In this document: in pieces, positions 1 to 9,019 of the stretch
Layout of the letters: every line of letters begins with the position of its first letter
Numbering within the stretch: position 1 is the stretch's first letter
Assembly: GCF_034359465.1 (NCBI RefSeq)
Contig: NZ_CP110820.1
Span: 1,046,501-1,110,500 of the forward strand
DNA from: Candidatus Bandiella woodruffii
Lineage (GTDB): Bacteria > Pseudomonadota > Alphaproteobacteria > Rickettsiales > Midichloriaceae
Length of the DNA: 64,000 bases
Direction of reading: 5' to 3'
Notes under the pieces: model-generated
What the model was told of the DNA's origin: nothing
The model's input: the letters and a program-made list of their open reading frames with translations, nothing else
The model's database searches: none
Position numbers and translations under genes: made by a program

Positions 1-637
1 AACGGGAAACAAAGGTATAAATGTAAAAGTTGCGGCTGTCATTTTACAATAAATGACAGAATAGAGAAGTATAGCGTAAAACAAAAAATTGTGGCAATCA
101 CGTTATTTAAAAAAGGCCTTAGCTTAAGGAGTATAGCTGAAGTAATAGGAGCTAATAATGTCATTGTATTATACTGGATAAAAAACATAGGAAAGTTTAT
201 CAAAGATACAGTGCTAGATAGTGGGGTTCAAAGCAGCAAGGATTTAGAGGTTGTAGAGATGGACGAATTATGGCATTACGTCCAAAAAAAGAGAAAACTA
301 TGGATATGGCTTACTTACTCTGGTGCCAGAAAAAGAATCATTGCCTGTGAAGTTGGCTCTGGTGGTGTCAAAACTTTAAAAAAGCTGTAGCAGAAGGTTT
401 CTTTGTTTAAGCCAGATATTATTTGTACTGACAATTACAAAGTATATGCAAGAGTTATCCCAAATGATCTTTTGATACAAAGTAAAAAGCACACCTATAA
501 TATTGAGGCCCAAAAATAGATCTCTCAGAGACTTTATCAAGAGATACAATCGAAAAACCAAGGCTTATTCCAAAGCTGCTGATATGGCTGAATTATCTGT
601 GTATATCCATTCCTTCTTTGACACTATATTTGTTTAG
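1..637 (+). pseudogene. IS1C: degraded IS1-family transposase, cut by the window edge
   Basis: Frame 1 reads an InsA-like zinc ribbon end (QRYKCKSCGCHF), a helix-turn-helix stretch and the InsB start (EMDELWHY, KLWIWLTYSG), then a stop at 388-390. Homology continues in other frames to SLRDFIKRYNRKTKAYSK and a stop at 635-637. In this copy the InsA and InsB parts are already in one frame, so no frameshift would be needed, but at least two later lesions break the protein. It is a third IS1-type lineage, distinct from IS1A and IS1B. Its 3' 341 bp are duplicated beyond the neighbouring IS5C. Confidence 0.75.
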
Positions 638-817
638 CAATGCCAAAATTTTACTAACGGGATACGCTTTGGCTCTCGTTGACAAATATACCCAAAACTC
701 AACCACTAGCTAACTCTACACCTTTAAACTAAATATACTCAGCCAATCCTTAAACGACCCCACTCCCATACCAACTCTATACCCTGCCAACTACACACCT
801 CCCCTTATACCCATTAT
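477..817. repeat. Left copy of the 341-bp direct duplication flanking IS5C
   Basis: This segment (3' part of IS1C plus about 180 bp of noncoding DNA) recurs at 2018-2357. The first roughly 305 bp look identical; the last 36 bp next to the IS differ at several positions. The left copy ends exactly at the IS5C boundary and the right copy starts exactly at the other boundary. The 640-817 stretch has no other recognisable content. Confidence 0.8.
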
Positions 818-2017
818 GGGAGCGTTGAAAGATAAAATAAGGATAAATGTGATGGTTTGATTTAAGGAAGTTTGGACCATGGTCTAAAAAAATTAACAAA
901 AAACTGGTTTCCCCAAGAATTCAAAAGATTTCTTTGAGGTGGGATATGGTAATTTTTAGCTTTTTATTGATTCTGCGAAGCGTGATTTTATGAGCTTAGG
1001 CAGTAAGAACCGTTAAACGTTTTAAATTAAAGCAGATAGCATTCATAAATTCAGCAAACTGATTTTTGGCAATTCCTATGTATCGCAATCGTTTATTATC
1101 TTGAGAAAACACCCTCTCAAACGGAGCCCTTATGGAAGTATAGTATCGATCAAGGTCAAAATTCTTTTGCTTCATATTGTTTTTCTTGATGGCGCAAAAA
1201 TGAATACCTCTGCTTTTAGCTGCATTCTTTGCTGGTGCAACACAATACCCTTTGTCAGCATAAACTGCTCCACTATTTGGTAAAACATGCGCAACTCCCT
1301 TTGCATCGGTAACATTAGCAGGCGTTATAGCAACCTTGTTGATCATTCCGGATTGAATATCTACGCTTACATGTTTTTCTTATAGCCATACCAAAATTTA
1401 CTACCACCCTTGCACCCTATTTTGGCTTGTTTATCATGTGCGACTTTAGGCAAGACTTCGTTGTTAAGTTTTTCATATTTTTGTTTTCTGGCTTCATCCC
1501 GCTCTTCCCATAAATTAGCTTTGGAGATCAAGTGACTTGCATCAACAAAAGTAAATACCTCGCTCATATATCCTTGAGATTTTAGTTGATCTCTAAAAAT
1601 GGCAAAGATTTTTGATAACAAATTTGTTCCTATCTTTGAGCGGATTCTACTAAAAACGCTATAATCAGGTGTGGCTTCGGTTAAATCAAAATCACAAAAC
1701 CACTTGGCTGCAACACTGTCACTCAAATATCTTTCTAGTTCACGATCTGACAAATCTTCCATAAACTGTAACAACAAGCATTTAAATAAACGTAAAACAC
1801 CATATCCCTTATAATTAGCAGGAGATTCAATTCCCTTCAGCTCTTGCTCTACTGCCCCAAAATTAAACAGCTCCTTAAATTTGCGATATTGATGCTCACT
1901 ACCAACCAATTGATCCAAACATACCATTATTATTTGATGCGCTGATGACATTTTTCTCTTCTTTATTCTGTAATCCACTCCACTATACCTTTCTTTATTC
2001 CATCTTGCAACACTCCC
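818..2017 (-). mobile_element. IS5C, complete 1200-bp IS5-like insertion sequence
   Basis: Terminal inverted repeats begin GGGAGCGTTGAAAGAT at 818 and, on the other strand, GGGAGTGTTGCAAGAT at 2017. Same length as the copy at 55957-57156. It carries one transposase split by a frameshift. No short target duplication is seen; instead 341-bp direct repeats abut both ends. Confidence 0.88.
996..1951 (-). CDS. IS5C transposase, two overlapping frames joined by -1 frameshift
   Basis: The upstream frame (1367-1951, start at MSSAHQ) has the IS5-family N-terminus (GYGVLRLFKCLLLQ, LSDRELERYL, TPDYSVFSRIR) and the first catalytic Asp in FTFVDASHL. The downstream frame (996-1346) has VTPANV-type (ITPANVTDAKG) and YADKGY motifs and the final Glu region (FERVFS). 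The frames join at a run of five A after the codons for WYGYK; a -1 slip restores a continuous KHVSVDIQ reading. All copies in the window share this arrangement, so I take it as programmed frameshifting rather than a mutation. Confidence 0.8.
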
Positions 2018-2357
2018 ACAAAGTAAAAAGCACACCTATAATATTGAGGCCCAAAAATAGATCTCTCAGAGACTTTATCAAGAGATACAATCGAAAAACC
2101 AAGGCTTATTCCAAAGCTGCTGATATGGCTGAATTATCTGTGTATATCCATTCCTTCTTTGACACTATATTTGTTTAGCAATGCCAAAATTTTACTAACG
2201 GGATACGCTTTGGCTCTCGTTGACAAATATACCCAAAACTCAACCACTAGCTAACTCTACACCTTTAAACTAAATATACTCAGCCAATCCTTAAACGACC
2301 CCACTCCCATACCAACTCTATACCCTACCAACTATACCTCTCCCCTATGCTTATTAT
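2018..2357. repeat. Right copy of the 341-bp duplication flanking IS5C
   Basis: Repeats 477-817, including the IS1C C-terminal coding end (NRSLRDFIKRYNRKTK to stop at 2176-2178). It runs directly into the 3' end of the nuclease gene, which suggests that this junction is ancestral and that the left copy arose with the IS5C event. Confidence 0.8.
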
Positions 2358-2776
2358 CGCCTCCTCTTTTTTCTTTTTTTTCTCCACTCAGATGGCATTT
2401 CAAAATCACCTCTCCAAATCCCAGCTTTATTATACATCGCTATCAATTCCTCTACTTTAAACTCGCCATATCCAACTGCCCAGCCTTTATAAACCATATC
2501 CCTATTTATATTTGTTATACCTACATAACAGTAAGATAGCGTTCTCCCATATAAATCTTTACCTTCATTTGTGCATTCTATCCTCTCTCCCCCCTCAATA
2601 AGCTTGCTTAGATATTTCGCTGATTCAACTCCGCATTTATATGATATCTTTTCTTTATGATCTCCAATATACCAGCACCACTGCTTTGATTCAGGTGCAT
2701 CAATTCCTTTTAGCCTAATCTTTTCATTATTCAATACTATTGTGTCGCCATCAACAACTCTAGATAATGTCGTCAT
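2354..2776 (-). CDS. Staphylococcal-nuclease-like (thermonuclease) protein, N-terminus replaced by IS end
   Basis: A 140-residue SNase domain protein, expected to cleave nucleic acids in a Ca2+-dependent manner, often after export. The catalytic set is visible: VDGDTI (metal Asp), IRLKGIDAPE (Arg, Asp, Glu) and YGRTLSYCY (second Arg). A basic tail (EWRKKRKKRRR) ends it. The ATG at 2774-2776 and the first codons (MTTL) lie inside the terminal repeat of the adjacent IS5D fragment, so the natural start, and any signal peptide, has been lost. The domain itself is complete and could still fold, but without a visible ribosome-binding site or leader its expression and location are uncertain. Confidence 0.82.
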   Translation of the reverse strand: MTTLSRVVDGDTIVLNNEKIRLKGIDAPESKQWCWYIGDHKEKISYKCGVESAKYLSKLIEGGERIECTNEGKDLYGRTLSYCYVGITNINRDMVYKGWAVGYGEFKVEELIAMYNKAGIWRGDFEMPSEWRKKRKKRRR

Positions 2777-3334
2777 GAGATTTTAAGCCAAAGAGATAAA
2801 CATCTAATCTGAATTGCGGCAAGGAAAGAAGCTGAATTTTTAGCATATCTGGTTGCAATTCCCCTCCATCTTTTAAGATGAAGAAAGGTGTTTTCTACAA
2901 TATGCCTTATTTTATATAAATCTTTATTGTATTTTCTCTGGGTGATTCTGTTCTTTTTAGGAGGAATAACAACTCTCATGCCCAATTCTTGGGCATGGTC
3001 AATTATGTAATTAACATCGTACCCTCTGTCGGCTAGTAAGTACTCAGCTTTCATCTCTTCAATAAGATTAACAGCCTGCTTGCAATCAGCTTCTGAGCCT
3101 TTTGTGACAATAACTTTGAGTGGCATACCATGTGAATCCACGGCAAGGTGAATCTTTGTATTGAGCCCCCTTTTGTACGACTCATATCTTGATTGCCGCC
3201 TTTTGCACCTGAAGCATGTGGATGCACTTTACTATGACTTGCGTCTATCATTAACCATTCCATATCAGGTTCTTTCACAAATATCTCCAATAAAGCCTCC
3301 CATATCCTTTTGTCTCTCCATCTGCAAAATCTTT
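2763..3334 (-). mobile_element. IS5D fragment (3' two-thirds), cut by IS1B
   Basis: Starts at the IS5D terminal repeat GATAATGTCGTCATGAG (2763) after a TA. It matches complete IS5D copies up to 3334, where IS1B begins; the N-terminal transposase part is missing and is not found beyond the IS1B. Transposase remnants: DDE-domain second half (2773-3141) and part of the first half. Confidence 0.88.
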
Positions 3335-4120
3335 GGGAGTGTTGCCATAAGATAGATAAGATGCTAAAATGAATATAGCGAGCAACAAAGAAAATAGAGA
3401 TATGAATACAGAGTGTAAAAAATGCAGTAGCAGTAAATACGTTAAGAATGGTAATATTAGGGGTATGCAAAGGTATAAATGCAAAGAGTGTGGATGTAAT
3501 TTTACAAGCACTAAATTAAGAGGCTGTTCGCCAGAGATGAAGGCTCTGGCAGTGTTATTGTACAGCATGGGGAAAAGTAGCTTTAGATGGCTAGGGAAAT
3601 TATTTAAAGTAGCTCATACTAGCGTATATAAGTGGATAATACTGTATGCTAAAAAGATACCAAGACCAACAGTGCCGGAAGAATTGAGAGAAGTTGAAAT
3701 AGATGAGATGTGGCATTTTGTAGATTCAAAAAAACAAATTATGGATATGGAAAGCCTATAGTAGGGAGCTCAAGAGAGTTGTTGCCTGGGTGGTTGGTAA
3801 GCGTAACGTTACAACCTTTAGAAAATTGTGGAAAATCATAAGTAGAGATAATTGCACTTATTACACAGACGCTTGGTCTGTTTATTCAGAGGTTATACCT
3901 CGCCATCAACATGTTGTTGGCAAACAACATACACTCTCAATTGAGTCCAATAACTCAAACACAAGGCACAGAATTGCAAGAATGACCAGAAAAACAAAGG
4001 TAGTTTCAAAATCTGAAGAAGTTGTCGATCTTACGATTAAGCTCTGGGTACATTTTGAGGATAACAATAATTTCCTAAGTGAGCAGGGCAATTTTATATC
4101 TATCTTTGGCTAACACTCTG
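3335..4120 (+). mobile_element. IS1B copy 1 (786 bp), transposase inactivated
   Basis: Ends GGGAGTGTTGCC (3335) and GGCTAACACTCTG (to 4120). InsA-like frame from 3369 (zinc ribbon CKKCSSSKYV...YKCKECGC) and InsB-like frame ending at 4111-4113. The frameshift A-run has 7 A instead of the 8 seen in the 13146 copy, so the normal -1 slip would not join the frames. The copy at 41401 shares this deletion. Confidence 0.88.
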
Positions 4121-4433
4121 AAATACTGTACTTAACGGGATATTTAATATGTGAGCTATCCTCCTAATTCCGCAGTTATTTAGATACATCTTTATCACCA
4201 TGCTCCTCTCTTTATTACCATATTTCCAATTCTTCCTACCATCTCCTTCTGTAAAGTTTTTATTACAACTCTTACATTTGTATCTCTGCTTTTTCCTTGC
4301 ATATCCATTTTTTGATACCTCTTTCCCTTTGCAATATTTACATTCTATTTTCTCCATTTTTCCCTTTCTTTTTTCCTTCCCTCTCCTTATATCACATTCT
4401 TTTCTTCTTTCCTATCCTTTTTAAAACACTCCC
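4121..4433 (-). mobile_element. IS1A fragment (left end only)
   Basis: Reverse-strand copy of the IS1A left 313 bp, including the start codon and zinc ribbon (MEKIECKYCKGK). It ends at 4433 in the terminal ACTCCC and abuts IS1B at 4121. It has no catalytic domain. Confidence 0.88.
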
Positions 4434-4505
4434 GTTTCTTTTGAAGTAAGACCCATTTCCTATTGGCATAATGTGTTTTATAGCCTGAGTTGTGGGTTGC
4501 CGTTT

Positions 4506-5258
4506 TTATTTTGAGTATATTTGATATAAGCCGATAGCAGCCGCGTTTGAAACATTTAAGCTTTGCAGCCTATCTGATATGTTTATCCTTGCTTGCACAT
4601 CGCTTTGTTTCAGATTCACATCCCTTATTCCCTTACCTTCAGCTCCTAACAACAAAACTACCCTGTCAAAATCGTTGAGTTTATTAATTGGAACACTTCC
4701 ATTTTGAGTAATCGCAACTATCCAATATCCATGCTTTTTCAAGTCGTTAAGCGTTCTGGCCAGATTTGTTACCTGAACATATGGGATAAGCTCAAACGCA
4801 CCAGCAGACCCTTTTACAAGGTTAGCATTTTCACTGGGGGCGTTATCTTTAGTTGTTATCACAGCATCAGCTCCAAACGCTAAAGAAGACCTAATCACAG
4901 CCCCTACGTTTTGCGGATCAGTCACTTGATCTAAAACCAGCAATATACTCTTCTTATCAATTTTTTTTAGTATCTGTTCTATAAATACCAACTCTAGTTT
5001 TTTGACCTTGACTGCAATCCCCTGGTGAACTGATTCCTCGATTGCTATATATTTACTCATCTCAGAGCTACTTTCCAAGATACTCACTTCTATACGACGC
5101 TCCTTTATAATCTGGGCATATTTTTGGATGCTCGCCATTGTATTTTTTGTGCCAAAAATCTGAAGTATCTGCCTTTTAGGGTTATTCATTGCAGCTTCAA
5201 CTGGATGTTTGCCATATAACCAGTAGGTATTAGCACTATCTTTCAATTTATGTGTCAT
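4506..5258 (-). CDS. rlmB: 23S rRNA (guanosine-2'-O)-methyltransferase, RlmB/TrmH family
   Basis: SPOUT-class enzyme expected to 2'-O-methylate a guanosine of 23S rRNA (G2251 in E. coli) in the cytoplasm. Of 250 residues, about 1-85 form the substrate-binding N-terminal domain (WLYGKHPVEAAM) and about 100-250 the knotted SAM-binding domain. SpoU motifs are clear: motif 1 LDQVTDPQNVGAVIRSS, motif 2 VVLLLGAEGKGI, motif 3 QSLNVSNAAAIGLY. Length is normal. The start overlaps the rnhA stop by four bases (ATGA), so the two are probably translated as one operon. Other TrmH-family targets cannot be ruled out, but the N-terminal domain favours RlmB. Confidence 0.92.
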   Translation of the reverse strand: MTHKLKDSANTYWLYGKHPVEAAMNNPKRQILQIFGTKNTMASIQKYAQIIKERRIEVSILESSSEMSKYIAIEESVHQGIAVKVKKLELVFIEQILKKIDKKSILLVLDQVTDPQNVGAVIRSSLAFGADAVITTKDNAPSENANLVKGSAGAFELIPYVQVTNLARTLNDLKKHGYWIVAITQNGSVPINKLNDFDRVVLLLGAEGKGIRDVNLKQSDVQARINISDRLQSLNVSNAAAIGLYQIYSK

Positions 5259-5692
5259 ATCTTAATCTCTTGAAACTCCTTTTTTTGGATGATTGCGCCT
5301 TTTGCAAGTCTGTCTGCCATTTCGTTATACTTGTTTCCATTATGCGCCTTAACCCAATGCCATTTAACATTAAGAGCAGAGTTTAACTTGTCGAGCTCCT
5401 CCCACAGCTCTACATTTTTGATTTTGCCATTTTTCCAATTGTTTAGCTTCCAAGATTTGATCCAAACCGTTATTCCTTGTTGTAAATATGTGCTGTCGGT
5501 GAATATATCAACATCAGTTTCTTTGACTCGTTCCAACGCCTTAATAGCCGCAGTTAGCTCCATTTTGTTATTGGTGGTATCTTTATCATAACCACAAATT
5601 TTTTGAACCACTTGGTTATTTTTTATAAAAATTGCAGCCCAACCTCCAGGACCTGGGTTACCAAAACATGAACCGTCGCAATATATTTGCAT
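5255..5692 (-). CDS. rnhA: Ribonuclease HI
   Basis: Removes RNA from RNA-DNA hybrids (R-loops, primers). I place the start at the ATG at 5692 giving MQIYCDGSCFGN (145 aa); a 12-residue upstream extension is open but does not resemble the family. All four metal ligands are present: Asp6 (YCDGS), Glu45 (KMELTAA), Asp66 (FTDSTY) and Asp127 (EMADRLA), with the His loop region WVKAHNG. First gene of a two-gene unit with rlmB; the stop overlaps the rlmB start by 4 bp. Divergent from ctpA. Confidence 0.95.
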   Translation of the reverse strand: MQIYCDGSCFGNPGPGGWAAIFIKNNQVVQKICGYDKDTTNNKMELTAAIKALERVKETDVDIFTDSTYLQQGITVWIKSWKLNNWKNGKIKNVELWEELDKLNSALNVKWHWVKAHNGNKYNEMADRLAKGAIIQKKEFQEIKI

Positions 5693-5771
5693 AAAAAATA
5701 TGTAACTTTTTTCGGTTCCATGATACACTGCCGCGAGTTAATGTAAATAAATATATTGTACTGCCTTATAC

Positions 5772-7034
5772 ATGGTTATTTTTCGAACAAAATTAAGTAT
5801 TTTTACAATCATTTTTTTAACGCTTGTCACGTTGTTTCACACCATTGGACATAGCGATGAAAGGTATAAGGCACTCAAAGATTTTGAGGAAGTTCTGAAG
5901 ATTATACGCGAGCAATACGTGGATGAAGTTGAGGATAAAAAATTAATAGAAAGTGCAATAAATGGAGTGCTTAATTCTTTAGATCCGTATTCTACTTTTT
6001 TAAGCGAAGAAGAGTACGAGAACATAAAATCAAGCACCAAAGGTGAGTTTGGCGGCATCGGAGCAACGTTAAATATGGATCAAGGATTTGTCAAAATAAT
6101 CTCTTCCTATAAAGCATGGCCAGCTTATAAGGCTGGTGTGAAACCCGGAGATATTATAGTGATGATTAACGATGAACAGATAAGCGGAATCAGTCTTGAC
6201 CAAGTAATGGATAAATTGAAGGGGGAAGCAGGCAGTCAGGTTAAGCTAAAAATTTATAGAGAACCTGGGGAAATCAAAGAGTTCATCATTACACGAGAGA
6301 TAATAAAAATCACTCCAACAAAGGTATTGCTTTACCCACAGGACAAAGTTATATATGCGAAAGTATCAACTTTTAATGATAAGACAAGCATTACTCTGAA
6401 AGCAGAGCTGCAAAAAATAATGGACAGCACTGATGATATAAAGGGAATAATTCTGGACCTCAGAGACAATCCAGGAGGGACTTTTGATCAGGCCATTGAG
6501 GTTTCAAGGTTGTTTTTGTCAAAAGAAAAAATCGTTTCCTTAAAAAACAGATATGGTAATGATGAGGTTATATACTCAGCTAATGGAAGCAATATTGCTA
6601 AAAATATATCAATGGTGGTTCTAATCAACAGCGCATCAGCATCATCCTCTGAAATTGTTGCAGGTGCACTTCAAGATAATCAAAGGGCCTTGATTATGGG
6701 GGAGAAATCATTTTGCAAAGGGGTTGTACAGAATATCATACCATTTAGTAATGGCTCTGCCATAAAGTTGACCACAGCAAAATTTTACACCCCTTTGGGT
6801 AAGTCAATACAAGAGCATTGCATTGTCCCCGATATAGAGGTTATCGATACCGTAAATAAACCAGTTGCCAGCCATAGTGGCGTTAATAATCTTAGAGATT
6901 TTGTTAAGAAACAGCCTGGAGGGAATGATATTAACCATGATTATCCTCTGCAGCGAGCAATTGATTTAGTTAAAGGCATATCTCTTTATGCCTCCGGCAA
7001 AGTAAAAATCGGGAAACCTATAAATGATAAATAA
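5772..7034 (+). CDS. ctpA: Carboxy-terminal processing protease, S41 family
   Basis: Periplasmic serine protease of the CtpA/Prc type that trims or degrades exported proteins from the C-terminus. Of 420 residues, 8-28 form an uncleaved signal anchor or signal peptide, about 95-175 a PDZ domain (FGGIGATL, AYKAGVKPGDIIVMIND), and about 190-365 the S41 core. The Ser-Lys dyad fits Ser291 in SASASSSEIVAGALQD and Lys316 in GEKSFCKGVVQ, 25 residues apart as in other family members. Length is typical for alphaproteobacterial CtpA. It stands alone, divergent from rnhA, with the usual murein hydrolase partner (a nearby NlpD/EnvC-like gene in many alphaproteobacteria) not in the window. Confidence 0.93.
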   Translation: MVIFRTKLSIFTIIFLTLVTLFHTIGHSDERYKALKDFEEVLKIIREQYVDEVEDKKLIESAINGVLNSLDPYSTFLSEEEYENIKSSTKGEFGGIGATLNMDQGFVKIISSYKAWPAYKAGVKPGDIIVMINDEQISGISLDQVMDKLKGEAGSQVKLKIYREPGEIKEFIITREIIKITPTKVLLYPQDKVIYAKVSTFNDKTSITLKAELQKIMDSTDDIKGIILDLRDNPGGTFDQAIEVSRLFLSKEKIVSLKNRYGNDEVIYSANGSNIAKNISMVVLINSASASSSEIVAGALQDNQRALIMGEKSFCKGVVQNIIPFSNGSAIKLTTAKFYTPLGKSIQEHCIVPDIEVIDTVNKPVASHSGVNNLRDFVKKQPGGNDINHDYPLQRAIDLVKGISLYASGKVKIGKPINDK

Positions 7035-7081
7035 GTTCAAAAAGAACTAGAGGTATACTATGCAAATAGCCGCTTCACTAA

Positions 7082-7693
7082 TTAATCTTTTATCAATTGA
7101 AAAAATCTTTTGCTTATCTCAGCATCTTGTCTAAAACACCCTAAAAGGCTATATGTCTTCATTTTTGCGTCTTTTTGAGCAACCCCCCTTGTGTTAATAC
7201 AGCTATGGGTTGCTTCTAGTTGGACAGCAACTCCTTTTGGTTTAAGTACTAAATTAATGGCATGTGCAATTTCTGCTGTCAATCTTTCTTGTATCTGCAA
7301 ACGTTTAGAGTAAATATCCACCACTCTCGCAAGTTTGCTGATTCCAATAACTTTATCATTTGGATAGTATGCTATGTGCGCAACACCATTGATCGGTGCC
7401 ATGTGATGCTCACAGTGCGAATTTATCTCAATATCCTTCAAAAGAACAATGTCCTGATAACCAGAAGTCTCAGTGAAAGTTTTTTTCAGCACTTGTATTG
7501 GGTCTTTCGCATAACCAGAAAAGTACTCCTTGAAGCTTTCTATAACTCTTTGCGGAGTTTCTGCTAACCCCTCCCTTTCAGGATCTTCCCCAATCCACTG
7601 AAGAATTGTTCTGATTGCTTCTATAGCCTCTTTTTCAGACACAACCTTCCCCATATTATCGGTGACTGATAATTTGTTTTGCATAAAATTCAC
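7082..7693 (-). CDS. folE: GTP cyclohydrolase I
   Basis: Converts GTP to 7,8-dihydroneopterin triphosphate, the first step of folate synthesis. Of 203 residues the core carries EDPEREGLAETPQRV, the zinc-ligand motif HCEHHMAPI, the GTP-binding SKLARVVDIYSKRLQIQERL and the second ligand segment THSCINTRGV. Start is GTG at 7693 or, three codons in, ATG at 7684; the sequence does not decide. Together with folB (27973) and the FolM-like reductase (57939) it indicates at least part of the pterin/folate route is kept. Confidence 0.95.
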   Translation of the reverse strand: MNFMQNKLSVTDNMGKVVSEKEAIEAIRTILQWIGEDPEREGLAETPQRVIESFKEYFSGYAKDPIQVLKKTFTETSGYQDIVLLKDIEINSHCEHHMAPINGVAHIAYYPNDKVIGISKLARVVDIYSKRLQIQERLTAEIAHAINLVLKPKGVAVQLEATHSCINTRGVAQKDAKMKTYSLLGCFRQDAEISKRFFQLIKD

Positions 7694-7752
7694 TTATAAT
7701 AAACTCGTGGCCCATTATAGCATTAAATTTTTATTTTTGTAGTTATTATTAA

Positions 7753-8557
7753 GGGAGTGTTTTAAAAGGGATAGGAAAGAAGAAAAGAATGTGATATAAG
7801 GAGAGGGAAGGAAAAAAAAGAAAGGGAAAAATGGAGAAAATAGAATGTAAATATTGCAAAGGGAAAGGGGTATCAAAAAATGGATATGCAAGGAAAAAGC
7901 AGAGATACAAATGTAAGAGTTGTAATAAAAACTTTACAGAAGGAGATGGTAGGAAGAATTGGAAATATGGTAATAAAGAGAGGAGCATGGTGATAAAGAT
8001 GTATCTAAATAACTGCGGAATTAGGAGGATAGCTCACATATTAAATATCCCGTTAAGTACAGTATTTTATTGGATCAAACAAGCAGGGAAAGTAGTAGAT
8101 GAGATGGTGACGAATCAAAAGATAGAGGGAGATAAGAAGCGTATAGAGATATTAGAGATGGATGAGCTATATACATACGTCAAAAAAAAGAGAATAAAAC
8201 AAGAATATGGACTGCTGTCGATAGGGACAGATTCAAAACTGTTGCGTTTAAAGTAGGTTCAGGTGATAAAGAAAATTACGTAGATTTAGCTCGTGAGCTA
8301 GGAGAAAAATACCAAATTCGTTATATGTGTACAGATGGGTATGAGGTCTATTGTCATTATAAAATTGCTCAAATACATCTGCAGACAAAGTCTGAAACTT
8401 GTTTGGTTGAGAGCTTCAATTCCTCCTTAAGGGATATGCTTGCTAGATTAAATCGCAAGACTAAACGCTTTAGCAAGTGTTCTGAAATGCTAAGATTATC
8501 CCTTGTTTTATTTTTTAACAAAGCTTTAGCTCTTTCTATCTATTTATGAACACTCCC
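7753..8557 (+). mobile_element. IS1A complete copy with 9-bp target duplication
   Basis: 805 bp from GGGAGTGTTTTAAAAGG (7753) to GAACACTCCC (8557). Both flanks carry TATTATTAA (7744-7752 and 8558-8566), a 9-bp target duplication typical of IS1, so this is a fairly recent and unrearranged insertion downstream of the folE promoter side. Confidence 0.93.
7831..8549 (+). CDS. IS1A transposase (InsA/InsB type, -1 frameshift)
   Basis: InsA-like frame from 7831 (zinc ribbon CKYCKGKG...YKCKSCNKNF, then helix-turn-helix) and InsB-like frame ending at 8549 (CTDGYEVYCHYKIAQ, ETCLVESFNSSLRDM, RKTKRFSKCSEM). The join is at a run of eight A after the codons for TYV; a -1 slip gives the catalytic reading KTRIWTAVDRD seen openly in the 15817-16113 fragment. 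Frame structure is intact, so this copy could be active. Confidence 0.85.
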
Positions 8558-8706
8558 TATTATTAAAGGTAGATTATATGAAGTTGAAAGCTAAATAGCA
8601 CCACAATCATAACAGGAAGAAAAGAAGATTTGTATACTCACCGCACACAGAGTGGCCTTAGCTTACCTTTGAATACTCAAACATAAACTAGGCCACAAAA
8701 TAAATA

Positions 8707-8724
8707 ATACGAACTTGCGTATTG
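8707..8724 (-). terminator. Probable intrinsic terminator of the small exported-protein gene
   Basis: On the minus strand AATACG-CAAGTT-CGTATT forms a 6-bp stem with a 6-nt loop followed by ATTTATTTT, about 20 bp past the stop of the 8743-8943 gene. The T tract is imperfect, so activity is uncertain. The rest of 8567-8742 holds a second inverted repeat (GTGGCCT...AGGCCAC, 8651-8696) and no gene. Confidence 0.5.
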
Positions 8725-8742
8725 CCTATAATCCGCTAAAAA

Positions 8743-8943
8743 TTAGTTAGCTTTTTTAGCTACTGGTTTTTTAGGATCTTGCTTACTAGCATCTTCTGTT
8801 GCAGCAGCATCTGTGGTCGCAGTTGCTGTAGCGTCAACTTTAGCTTCGTCTGTTGATTTAGCAGCAGTGTCAGCTGCAATCACGCTTCCAGCAAAGAATG
8901 TAACAGCAAGTGTTAGGCAAATTGTTAAGTATTTTAAGTTCAT
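8743..8943 (-). CDS. Small exported Ala/Thr/Lys-rich protein of unknown function
   Basis: 66 residues. Residues 1-23 form a clear signal peptide (Lys4, hydrophobic CLTLAVTFFAGS, cleavage after VIA-A). The mature part is about 43 residues of low complexity: A, T, D, K and E with the repeated ATATTDAAATED pattern and a lysine/proline tail (DPKKPVAKKAN). No domain is recognisable and no cysteine remains after cleavage. The start is supported by GGAGTC 8 bp upstream. It sits alone between two direct IS1A copies (7753-8557 and 9020-9824), so the trio resembles a composite transposon. Disordered periplasmic or surface protein is as far as the sequence goes. Confidence 0.7.
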   Translation of the reverse strand: MNLKYLTICLTLAVTFFAGSVIAADTAAKSTDEAKVDATATATTDAAATEDASKQDPKKPVAKKAN

Positions 8944-9019
8944 GATTTTGACTCCATATAATTATGAATTGTAAAGCTTAATTATACTATAAAAATTTTC
9001 TATTCCTAGCATTATTTTT

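Noticed and set aside
3051-3568. Open frames that cross IS5D/IS1B borders
   Set aside because: They join pieces of two different mobile elements and are accidents of insertion; only the transposase frames are meaningful.
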